The notes beneath the pieces are model-generated. The model did not search any database, was not told the DNA's origin, and saw nothing but the letters and a program-made list of their open reading frames with translations. A stretch of 5,304 nt of DNA, from contig JAAZDU010000231.1 in NCBI GenBank assembly GCA_012512665.1, positions 1 through 5,304 of the forward strand, given 5' to 3'. The position numbers and the translations under genes are program-made. The stretch is from Bacillota bacterium (lineage in GTDB: Bacteria; Bacillota; Dethiobacteria; DTU022; JAAZDU01). Below, in pieces: positions 1 to 5,304 of the stretch. The number at the start of each line of letters is the position of its first letter. Positions within the stretch are counted from its first letter, which is position 1.

Positions 1-1
1 C

Positions 2-646
2 CGCCTCTGCTGGCCCTGGCAAAAAAAGCTTTCCTCCTTGGGCTTGCTAAACCTTATTGATCCCCTCTTCTTTATCCTATTTTTACCATTCGTTGCCCTC
101 CACTATCGCCGGCCTGCTGTGGGGGCAAGCGTTTTTTTCGCCCTGGTCTTAGCTTACCTGCTATTCCGCTGGCTCCTAAAACTTAAATATGCCAGGGCCC
201 TGAAAGGTTTTTTCCGGAACCGGCCCAAAGTTGTTCTTTACCCCCATACCTGCTGGCCTTTTTCCTGGAATTTTATTGTAGAAACAGCTAGCGTTTTTTT
301 CCTGGGGCACCTGCATCACCCCCATCAAATTAAGATCCAGCAAAAACTGCCCAAGCACAAAAAAAACAGGTTGGTACAAAAAGCCCTGGCATCTGCCCCA
401 GGGCGCCTTTTCAGTTCTTTTACAAGCCTTTTTCACATCTCTTTGCAAAAAGAAAAAAACAGGCAGGTCGTTTCTTTACAAGATATGCGCTACCGGCAGA
501 ATAATAATTTTAGCTATGCCTTAAAGGTAATCTTCCGGGAAGGGGCATTAAAAGAAGCTTATTTCCTAGATCAGGGCCAGCCCATACCTTTAATAAAGGT
601 TAAAAAATACAGTGGGAAAAAATACAATGAAAACGCTTCTTCTTAA
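2..646 (+). CDS. YfhP/YdjM-type membrane-bound metal-dependent hydrolase, C-terminal part (5'-truncated by window edge)
   Basis: The frame is open from the first bases of the window to the TAA at 644-646, giving 214 residues with no initiator that must be used. A TTG at 38 could be read as a start but has no ribosome binding site, so I treat the gene as cut by the window edge. Two hydrophobic segments are visible, roughly codons 17-34 and 39-60. They are followed by a basic soluble tail with the motif DMRYR and an ending that alternates charged and aromatic residues. The order LGxxNxxDP, membrane segments, then an SFxSLF...DxRYR tail matches my memory of the C-terminal half of Bacillus YfhP-type proteins, related to E. 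coli YdjM (DUF457 family). In that family the metal-binding histidines lie in the N-terminal half, which is outside the window, so activity cannot be judged. The substrate of the family is not well established. The gene ends 106 bp before the LysR gene and points the same way. Confidence 0.6.
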   Translation, partial: RLCWPWQKKLSSLGLLNLIDPLFFILFLPFVALHYRRPAVGASVFFALVLAYLLFRWLLKLKYARALKGFFRNRPKVVLYPHTCWPFSWNFIVETASVFFLGHLHHPHQIKIQQKLPKHKKNRLVQKALASAPGRLFSSFTSLFHISLQKEKNRQVVSLQDMRYRQNNNFSYALKVIFREGALKEAYFLDQGQPIPLIKVKKYSGKKYNENASS

Positions 647-665
647 AAAATGCGGGCAGACTGCT

Positions 666-705
666 TTCGAGGAGCTGGCGAAGCTAGCTTGACTTGCTCC
701 GGGAA
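666..705. promoter_or_regulatory. 40-bp interrupted palindrome, candidate operator upstream of the LysR gene
   Basis: All arms share one centre between 685 and 686. The inner arm is the perfect 10-bp palindrome AAGCTAGCTT (681-690). The next arms are GGAGC (671-675) with GCTCC (696-700), and the outermost are TTC (666-668) with GAA (703-705). Position 678 also pairs with 693, so 14 of 20 half-site positions are symmetric. The right half covers the proposed -35 box at 689-694, where a bound protein would block or alter RNA polymerase binding. No T-run follows, so it does not look like a terminator of the upstream gene. The even-length centre differs from the usual odd T-N11-A LysR box, so the binding protein may not be the LysR product. 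Confidence 0.5.
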
Positions 706-716
706 TAGGGTAAACT
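689..716 (+). promoter_or_regulatory. candidate sigma-A promoter for lysR-ade
   Basis: TTGACT (689-694) matches five of six bases of the -35 consensus. After a 16-bp spacer, TAAACT (711-716) matches four of six of the -10 consensus. Transcription would begin near 722-725, leaving about 30 nt of leader with the ribosome binding site AAGGGGG at 738-744. It is the only good promoter-like pair I found in the 106-bp gap before the regulator. Because ade overlaps the regulator gene, this promoter probably serves both. Confidence 0.5.
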
Positions 717-752
717 TGGAAGTAGAAAAGATCAGACAAGGGGGTTAAGCTG

Positions 753-1709
753 TTGGATCTAAACCGCCTAAAAATATTTTTAGAAGTTGTGCGGCATAAA
801 AGCTTTTCCCGGGCTGCCGAATCCCTTTTTTTAAGCCAGCCTACGGTCAGCTCCCATATAAAAAATTTGGAAGAAATTGTGGGAGCTCCCCTTTTGGAAA
901 GGCGCTATCCTCGCCTTGTTCTCACAAAGGAGGGGCATACTTTTTTAAAATATGCACGGGAGATGGTAGCGCTGGGAGAAGAGGCCATGGAAGCCGTACG
1001 GGGGCAGTACAACAGCGAACAAGCCCACCTGACCCTGGCTGCCAGCAGCGTCCCCGGAGCCTTTTTACTGCCAGGGCTGCTGCATGATTTCCTTGCTCTC
1101 TACCCCCGTGTTACTTTCGCCGTAGCGGAAAGAGATTCCGACCAGGTCCTGGAGGAGGTTTTTTTATACAATTTTGACATGGGGCTGGTTGGAAAAGAGA
1201 TAAATGAACCAAAATTGCGGTTCTGCCAGCTGGCTGAAGATGAGCTCGTGCTGGTCGCTGCCCCGGGCTTAATTAAGAAGAAAAACATATTATCTGATTA
1301 TCAGCCCCTGCCAGCAGTCCCTCTTTCCCTTTTACCTGAAATACCGCTTTTATTAAGGGAACCCGGCTCTGCCACGCGCAGTGTTTTTGAAAAAGGGCTG
1401 GCTGCTCAAAATATGACTCTTAAAGATTTAAACATAAGGGGATACTGGGAAAGCCCTCAAGCCCTGATCAATAGCGTTTTCGCAGGCCTGGGCGCGACAG
1501 TGCTTTCACGGCGTACAATAGAAAAGCCCCTTAAAATGGGGCTGCTTGAGTGCTATTTGTTGGAAAAGATTGATTTAAAGCGCTCTTTTTACCTCGTTTA
1601 CCTCAAAAACAGGACTTTTCACCCTTTAGCCAGGCGTTTTATAGAATTTGCCAGACAGCAGATGGCATCAGCTGCGAAAAAGCAAGAGGAGGACTTTTAT
1701 GGACCATAA
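753..1709 (+). CDS. LysR-family transcriptional regulator (CysL-like effector domain)
   Basis: The product is a 318-residue DNA-binding regulator, a normal LysR length. The N-terminal winged helix-turn-helix spans about residues 1-62, with the characteristic AAESLFLSQPTVSSHI at 21-36 and LLERR at 47-51. The effector-binding domain follows at about 92-305, with LLPGLL, an EPGSATR motif (203-209) and GLGATVLSRR (245-254), all typical of the CysL/CbbR-like branch. The start is TTG at 753, chosen because it places MDLNRLKIFLEVV at the family's usual N-terminus and because AAGGGGG (738-744) lies 8 nt upstream. The overall pattern resembles LysR proteins annotated in anaerobes as associated with selenium metabolism and molybdenum hydroxylases; that is recollection, not a search. 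The gene overlaps ade by 11 bp, so it probably controls ade and perhaps itself. The inducer is unknown, with adenine or another purine the simplest guess. Confidence 0.93.
   Translation: MDLNRLKIFLEVVRHKSFSRAAESLFLSQPTVSSHIKNLEEIVGAPLLERRYPRLVLTKEGHTFLKYAREMVALGEEAMEAVRGQYNSEQAHLTLAASSVPGAFLLPGLLHDFLALYPRVTFAVAERDSDQVLEEVFLYNFDMGLVGKEINEPKLRFCQLAEDELVLVAAPGLIKKKNILSDYQPLPAVPLSLLPEIPLLLREPGSATRSVFEKGLAAQNMTLKDLNIRGYWESPQALINSVFAGLGATVLSRRTIEKPLKMGLLECYLLEKIDLKRSFYLVYLKNRTFHPLARRFIEFARQQMASAAKKQEEDFYGP
1686..1692 (+). promoter_or_regulatory. ribosome binding site that fixes the ade start
   Basis: GAGGAGG lies 6 nt upstream of the ATG at 1699 and inside the end of the LysR gene. It decides the start of ade against an in-frame TTG at 1648, which has no such site and would add 17 residues foreign to the family. 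Confidence 0.8.
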
Positions 1710-3495
1710 AAAAAAAGCGCTGTTCTCTTACGAAAAAATCAGCCGCCAGCTGGCGGCAGTAGCCAGGGGGCAGCTTCCCGCAGACCTGGTCATTAAAAAC
1801 TGCCGCCTGGTCAATGTTCTAACGGGCGAAATTGAAGAAGGCGTCGATATTGCCATCGCAGCGGGGCACTTTGTTTTCATAGGCGATGCTGAAAAATGCA
1901 TTGAGGTCAATACCAAAGTAATTCGGGCTAAAGGCCTATACCTTGCCCCCGGCTTTTTTGACGCCCACCTTCACGTGGAAAGCAGCATGGTTACCGTCAC
2001 CCAGTTTGCGCGGGCAGTGCTGCCGCACGGCACAACCGCTATCTGCATGGACCCCCACGAGATAGCCAACGTGCTGGGCATAGAGGGGGTGCGCCTGATG
2101 ATTGAAGAGGGCCAGGCGCTGCCGCTGAGAGTTTTTGCCACCGCCCCCTCCTGTGTGCCTTCAGCCCCGGACCTGGAAGATGCCGGGGCCGCCGTGGGCC
2201 TGGAAGAAGTAGAAGAGATGCTCTCCTGGGAGAGCGTGCTCGGCCTGGGAGAGATGATGAATTTCCCCGGCGTGCTGCAGGGAGAAGAAAAAATACATAA
2301 GATGCTGGAAATAACCAGGGAAAAAAGAAAGGTGATCACCGGCCATTTCCCCCTGCCCGACACCGCTTCTTCATTACAGGCTTATATTGCAGCCGGCATC
2401 AGCTCCTGCCATGAATCCACTCGCCGCCAGGAAGTGCTGGCCAAACTTCGCCGCGGCATGTATGCCATGATAAGAGAAGGTTCAGCCTGGCAGGACCTGG
2501 AGGAAACCATAAAAAGTGTTACGGAAAACAAGGTGGATACCTGGCGCTGCCTGCTGGTTAGCGACGATACCCACCCGCGAGATCTTCTGCAGAGGGGCCA
2601 CATGGATTACATCGTGCGGAAAGCTATCAGCTGCGGCCTTTCACCGCTTAAAGCCTACCAGATGGCAACCATCAACCCTGCCCGCTATTTCGGCCTGGAA
2701 GAAAAGCTGGGCTGCATAGCCCCGGGCAGACAGGCTGACTTTCTGCTCCTCTCTGATTTAGCCGGGGTAAAAGTGGAGCAGGTTTTCATTGCAGGCAAAA
2801 AAGTAGCGGAAGCAGGGAAGCTGACAAGGGAAGTGACAGGAGCAGCTTATCCCTCCAGTGTTTTTAATACCGTTTTAATAGCATCCCGCTTGCAAGCCTC
2901 TGACTTTGTCATGCCTGCTCCGGAAGGAAAAAAAGAGGCGCGGGCAACGGTTATAAAAGTAGAAGAAGCCAGCGCGCTTACGAAAAAAATTGAGATGAAT
3001 GTTAACTTTGCAGGCGATTTAATATTGACAGCCGGGAGCGACCTGGCTAAACTGGCAGTGATTGAGCGCCACGGCAAAAAGCAGGGCATGGCTCTGGGCC
3101 TGGTATCAGGCTTTGGGCTGCAGAAGGGGGCAGTAGCCTCCACCGTAGCCCACGACAGCCATAACCTTATCATTATGGGAACAAATAATGAGGATATGGC
3201 CCTGGCGGGCAACATCCTGCAGCAGGAAGGCGGCGGGCTGGTAGCCGTGCAGGAAGGAAAGGTCCTGGCCCTAGTTAAATTACCGGTGGCAGGCCTTCTC
3301 TCAACACAAAGCGTGGAGGAAGTCGCTGCAGGGCTGCAGCAGCTGGAAACGGCTTTCCATGAGCTTAAATGCACCCTGCACGCCCCTTTTATGACTCTCT
3401 CTTTGCTCTCACTACCTGTTATTCCCGAAATACGCCTCAGCAACCGGGGGCTGGTAGATGTAAGCAAAAACTGCCTTATTCCTGTTTTCTCTTAA
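1699..3495 (+). CDS. ade: adenine deaminase (EC 3.5.4.2)
   Basis: This cytoplasmic metalloenzyme of the amidohydrolase superfamily converts adenine and water to hypoxanthine and ammonia, feeding purine salvage or degradation. From the ATG at 1699 the protein has 598 residues, slightly longer than Bacillus AdeC. The visible landmarks run in the expected order: DAHLHVESSM with metal-binding H90 and H92, PHGTT...DPHE (109-121), GLGEMMNFPG with E185, TGHFP with H216, SCHES with H238, and SDDTHP with D289/D290. NPARYFGL and APGRQADFLLL then close the catalytic barrel. The C-terminal adenine deaminase domain carries AHDSHN (484-489), GTNNEDMALA, and an ending in LSLPVIPEIRLSNRGLVDV. All metal and catalytic positions I can recognise are intact. 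The start overlaps the LysR gene by 11 bp, so translation is probably coupled. Codons 4-6 are nine consecutive A residues (1708-1716). The 3' end overlaps the convergent ferredoxin gene by 20 bp. Confidence 0.96.
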   Translation: MDHKKKALFSYEKISRQLAAVARGQLPADLVIKNCRLVNVLTGEIEEGVDIAIAAGHFVFIGDAEKCIEVNTKVIRAKGLYLAPGFFDAHLHVESSMVTVTQFARAVLPHGTTAICMDPHEIANVLGIEGVRLMIEEGQALPLRVFATAPSCVPSAPDLEDAGAAVGLEEVEEMLSWESVLGLGEMMNFPGVLQGEEKIHKMLEITREKRKVITGHFPLPDTASSLQAYIAAGISSCHESTRRQEVLAKLRRGMYAMIREGSAWQDLEETIKSVTENKVDTWRCLLVSDDTHPRDLLQRGHMDYIVRKAISCGLSPLKAYQMATINPARYFGLEEKLGCIAPGRQADFLLLSDLAGVKVEQVFIAGKKVAEAGKLTREVTGAAYPSSVFNTVLIASRLQASDFVMPAPEGKKEARATVIKVEEASALTKKIEMNVNFAGDLILTAGSDLAKLAVIERHGKKQGMALGLVSGFGLQKGAVASTVAHDSHNLIIMGTNNEDMALAGNILQQEGGGLVAVQEGKVLALVKLPVAGLLSTQSVEEVAAGLQQLETAFHELKCTLHAPFMTLSLLSLPVIPEIRLSNRGLVDVSKNCLIPVFS

Positions 3496-3763
3496 AGCTG
3501 GCCCTGGTTTTTTCCAGCTGCACTTTTTCAATATCGATAGCAGCATCGGGGCAGACAAGGGCGCAGATGCGGCAGGCAGTGCAGCGCTCGATCCTTTTGG
3601 CTTCGGCAATAGGCGTGCCGTAAACACCGGTTTCTTTGGACCAGTCAATAACCTGGGAAGGGCATTTTTCCAGGCAAAGGCCGCAACCCTTGCACAGCTC
3701 GGGGGAGATAACAAAAATACCCTTTGGGCCTTCTTTTTTAATTTTAGCAAAAACTTTCCCCAT
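3476..3763 (-). CDS. 2-oxoacid:ferredoxin oxidoreductase, delta subunit (2x[4Fe-4S] ferredoxin)
   Basis: This 95-residue protein carries two clear [4Fe-4S] binding motifs. The first is CKGCGLCLEKCP, with cysteines 24, 27, 30 and 34, and the second is CTACRICALVCP, with cysteines 61, 64, 67 and 71. The arrangement and the short GIFVIS strand before the first motif are those of the KorD/PorD-type delta subunit. That subunit passes electrons from the thiamine-bound 2-oxoacid intermediate towards ferredoxin. The start ATG at 3763-3761 overlaps the gamma stop codon by one base (TGATG), with AAGGTG (3771-3776) 7 nt upstream, so its translation is probably coupled to gamma. After the second cluster it ends in a basic tail (SFKRKQE) whose codons overlap the end of ade on the other strand. 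Here delta is the last gene of the set, whereas many Kor operons place it first. A free-standing ferredoxin is possible but unlikely given the one-base overlap. Confidence 0.93.
   Translation of the reverse strand: MGKVFAKIKKEGPKGIFVISPELCKGCGLCLEKCPSQVIDWSKETGVYGTPIAEAKRIERCTACRICALVCPDAAIDIEKVQLEKTRASFKRKQE
3496..3528 (+). terminator. weak candidate terminator hairpin just after ade
   Basis: AGCTGG (3496-3501) pairs with CCAGCT (3514-3519) across a 12-nt loop, beginning at the base after the ade stop codon. A run of five T follows at 3524-3528 after 4 nt. The stem is only 6 bp, the loop is large, and the element lies within the opposite-strand ferredoxin gene, so the pairing may be chance. 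It is nevertheless the only hairpin plus T-run near the end of this unit. Confidence 0.3.
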
Positions 3764-4467
3764 CAGAGTTCACCTTCTTGTTGTCTTTTAGCAGTACCTG
3801 CCAGCATTTCTTCTGCTGCCTTCCAGCCAGTTTCCAGGGCCTTAAAGTTCCACTCCTTTAGATGTGGATCGCGGGCAAATTTCTGGGAGAGGCGGCTATT
3901 AAGGGCTCTTTGCAGGCTTTCTAGAGCTACTGCTTCCGTTAAACGAGCTGTGGCACCCAGGATGATCATGTTGGCTACGCGGGTATGAAGCTTTTCCCTG
4001 GCTATTTCCATGGCGGGTAGGCCAAAAATCCGGCGCACTTTTTCTTTCAGCTGTGGAAACTTTTGCCTTTTACTGCTAGGACTGCGCTCGGCAAAAGCCT
4101 CAGGGGCTATGGTATCGTATGACTGCCAGCCCACAACCCGGTCATCTACGCTGGGCGGGGCTAACAAAGAACTATCGTAGAGGATGATACTTTCTTCCAT
4201 CATATAATTTTCTAGCCTCTGCAGGGAGCGGGCGCTCAAAGCTACCACCAGCTGGGCGCTGTCAAATTTGGGTGAACCGATTGTTTCTGTCCCTAACTGG
4301 ACAAAAGCCAGGGAAACCCCGCCCCTCTGCTCAATGCCAAAGTTGGGGATGTAAAGCGACTCCTTTCCTTCTTCGTAGGCTGCCTGCGCCAGAATATCGG
4401 CAGCTGCCTGCACTCCCTGGCCCCCTTCTCCTCCCATGACAATCTTTTTATTCATAGAGCGCGGCAC
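3763..4467 (-). CDS. 2-oxoacid:ferredoxin oxidoreductase, gamma subunit
   Basis: The protein has 234 residues, with the gamma-subunit signature near the N-terminus: GGEGGQGV (12-19) followed by PNFGIEQRGG (41-50), then the VVALS strand and the IILYDSSLL segment (94-102). The family pattern resumes with the AMEIA and RVANMIILGA segments (152-172) and ALESLQRAL (181-189). Gamma is the small structural or CoA-related subunit of the KorC/PorG type. The start is GTG at 4467, immediately after the beta stop codon. AAGGAGGT (4475-4482, minus strand) lies 7 nt upstream inside the last beta codons. The ATG at 4455 would be 19 nt from that site and is less likely. At 234 residues it exceeds the usual 180-190 of gamma subunits. 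Most of the excess is a basic stretch at about residues 111-148 that I cannot align to the usual pattern. The specific 2-oxoacid cannot be read from this subunit. Confidence 0.92.
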   Translation of the reverse strand: MPRSMNKKIVMGGEGGQGVQAAADILAQAAYEEGKESLYIPNFGIEQRGGVSLAFVQLGTETIGSPKFDSAQLVVALSARSLQRLENYMMEESIILYDSSLLAPPSVDDRVVGWQSYDTIAPEAFAERSPSSKRQKFPQLKEKVRRIFGLPAMEIAREKLHTRVANMIILGATARLTEAVALESLQRALNSRLSQKFARDPHLKEWNFKALETGWKAAEEMLAGTAKRQQEGEL

Positions 4468-5232
4468 TTAATGGACCTCCTTCTCTGCAACGCCTTTTTC
4501 CCAGGGGGATACAAGCTCTCCCAGGGGGTAATAATCCGTCATCTCTTTTTCCAGGTATTTCCATGTATCTTCCGCATTTGTCCGCCAATTGGTGGGACAG
4601 GTGGAAAGGGCCTCTACCAGGGAAATACCCCGGCCTTCCAGCTGGTTTTTTAAACCCCTCTCCAGATAGCGGGCCAGGCGGTTGACATGGGAGACAGAGC
4701 CGCGGGCAATATAGGCGCCTTGGGGGGCGAAAGAAGCCACCATTTCAGGTCCGCGCAAAGGATTGCCTTCCCAATTTTCTCTCCTGCCCCGGGGGGATGT
4801 CTCCGTTTTTTGCCCAAGCAGGCTGGTTGGTGCCATCTGCCCGCCTGTCATGGCATAGGTTGTATTATTAACGACAATAATTAATATCCTCTCGTTGCGC
4901 ATAGCGGCACTAACAAGGTGCTGTGCCCCAATAGCATAACCGCCGCCATCGCCCATGTAGGCAATTCCCACCAGCTCCGGCCTGGCACGCTTGGCGCCTA
5001 CAATAAAAGGCACTGTCCTTCCGTGGTGGGTCTGGACAGTATCTAGGTTAAAAAAGTCCCAGGCCAGTAGGGAGCAACCGATATCACAGCCAAAAACAAC
5101 CTTTTCGGCTATTTTTAGGCGATCTATAGCCATCCCCAGGGCTTTTAACACAAGCCCGTGGCCGCAACCTGGGCAAAACTTGTGAGGTTTTGTTTCCAGC
5201 CGCCAGCAAAGGGGCATAGATTCTTCAGACAT
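4468..5232 (-). CDS. 2-oxoacid:ferredoxin oxidoreductase, beta subunit (thiamine diphosphate-binding)
   Basis: This is the catalytic subunit that holds thiamine diphosphate and usually one [4Fe-4S] cluster. The complex converts a 2-oxoacid plus CoA to acyl-CoA, CO2 and reduced ferredoxin. Counting from the ATG at 5232 (254 residues), the landmarks are CPGCGHG at 20-26 with two cluster cysteines, GCDIGCS at 48-54, THHGR at 68-72, the ThDP/Mg motif GDGGG at 94-98 with N122-N123, and MTGGQMAPTS at 128-137. STCPTNWR and YYPLGEL follow near the C-terminus. The pattern is closest to KorB/VorA-type beta subunits for 2-oxoglutarate or branched 2-oxoacids, but the substrate is not determined. The ATG at 5232 is preferred because AAGGA (5241-5245) lies 8 nt upstream; a second ATG at 5241 would add three residues. 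The stop codon directly abuts the gamma start. Confidence 0.93.
   Translation of the reverse strand: MSEESMPLCWRLETKPHKFCPGCGHGLVLKALGMAIDRLKIAEKVVFGCDIGCSLLAWDFFNLDTVQTHHGRTVPFIVGAKRARPELVGIAYMGDGGGYAIGAQHLVSAAMRNERILIIVVNNTTYAMTGGQMAPTSLLGQKTETSPRGRRENWEGNPLRGPEMVASFAPQGAYIARGSVSHVNRLARYLERGLKNQLEGRGISLVEALSTCPTNWRTNAEDTWKYLEKEMTDYYPLGELVSPWEKGVAEKEVH
4475..4482 (-). promoter_or_regulatory. ribosome binding site that fixes the gamma GTG start
   Basis: On the minus strand this reads AAGGAGGT, a near-perfect complement of the 16S tail, 7 nt before the GTG at 4467. It is embedded in the final beta codons (Glu-Lys-Glu-Val-His-stop), which ties gamma initiation to ribosomes finishing beta. Confidence 0.85.
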
Positions 5233-5240
5233 TTTTCTCA

Positions 5241-5245
5241 TCCTT
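5241..5245 (-). promoter_or_regulatory. ribosome binding site favouring the 5232 start of the beta subunit
   Basis: On the minus strand AAGGA lies 8 nt before the ATG at 5232. For the alternative ATG at 5241 the purine run abuts the start codon, which is too close for normal initiation. The choice changes the protein by only three residues. Confidence 0.5.
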
Positions 5246-5276
5246 TTCCATTTATAGCTGTTATAAAAAAACAGGT

Positions 5277-5300
5277 CGTTTAGCCGTTTTACCGTTTAGA
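5277..5300. repeat. three tandem 8-bp repeats at the right edge
   Basis: CGTTTAGC, CGTTTTAC and CGTTTAGA follow one another without spacers. The second copy differs from the first at two positions and the third at one. They lie about 45 bp upstream of the beta start and may continue beyond the window. I see no convincing -35/-10 pair here on the minus strand, although AT-rich TATAAC and TATAAA stretches occur at 5251-5265. Confidence 0.4.
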
Positions 5301-5304
5301 ATAC

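Noticed and set aside
664..700. Rho-independent terminator for the upstream hydrolase gene
   Set aside because: The dyad here could fold in RNA, but GGGAATAGGG follows instead of a T-run, so an operator explains it better.
647..752. Purine riboswitch or other structured leader before lysR-ade
   Set aside because: The gap is only 106 bp, most of it lies upstream of the proposed transcription start, and I see no paired three-stem aptamer pattern.
1648..1698. Longer ade start at a TTG giving 17 extra residues
   Set aside because: No ribosome binding site, and the extra residues do not resemble the family; the ATG at 1699 has GAGGAGG at ideal spacing.
1971..2363. 130-codon open frame on the minus strand
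   Set aside because: Shadow of the adenine deaminase catalytic domain, with low-complexity Ser/Pro composition and no ribosome binding site worth noting.
2847..3467. 206-codon open frame on the minus strand
   Set aside because: It is antisense to the adenine deaminase C-terminal domain, its translation is rich in Ser, Ala and Arg without any recognisable domain, and the plus-strand family match is unambiguous.
3412..3750. 112-codon open frame on the minus strand overlapping the ferredoxin gene
   Set aside because: It is out of frame with the two intact [4Fe-4S] cysteine motifs and has no recognisable domain of its own.

Overview
The window looks like chromosomal DNA from an anaerobic Gram-positive bacterium of the Bacillota, probably a Clostridia or Peptococcaceae-type lineage. 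The grounds are strong AAGGAGG-type ribosome binding sites, use of TTG and GTG starts, a YfhP-type membrane hydrolase, and a ferredoxin-dependent 2-oxoacid oxidoreductase, an enzyme class typical of strict anaerobes. The genus cannot be fixed from the sequence.

Layout. (1) 2-646 (+): C-terminal part of a YfhP/YdjM-type membrane-bound metal-dependent hydrolase, cut by the left edge. (2) 647-752: a short intergenic region with a 40-bp interrupted palindrome overlapping the -35 box of a plausible sigma-A promoter. (3) 753-3495 (+): a two-gene unit, a LysR-type regulator overlapping adenine deaminase (ade) by 11 bp. (4) 3476-5232 (-): a tightly packed operon reading the other way, with the TPP-binding beta subunit, the gamma subunit and a two-cluster ferredoxin (delta) subunit of a 2-oxoacid:ferredoxin oxidoreductase. 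The alpha subunit is not in the window. (5) About 70 bp at the right edge holding three tandem 8-bp repeats.

How the parts work together. Adenine deaminase converts adenine to hypoxanthine plus ammonia, the entry step of adenine salvage or fermentation. The regulator translated just before it is the obvious candidate controller. By remembered family resemblance, its sequence is close to LysR proteins found next to selenium or molybdenum hydroxylase genes in anaerobes, which would fit purine catabolism; this is inference. The oxidoreductase operon would oxidise a 2-oxoacid to an acyl-CoA and reduce ferredoxin. Its substrate cannot be decided here. The two operons converge and their last genes overlap by 20 bp.

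No RNA gene, CRISPR array, insertion sequence or prophage gene was seen. No wholly new system is evident. The points most worth a second look are the operator-like palindrome, the lysR-ade coupling, the overlapping convergent ends, the enlarged gamma subunit and the missing alpha subunit.
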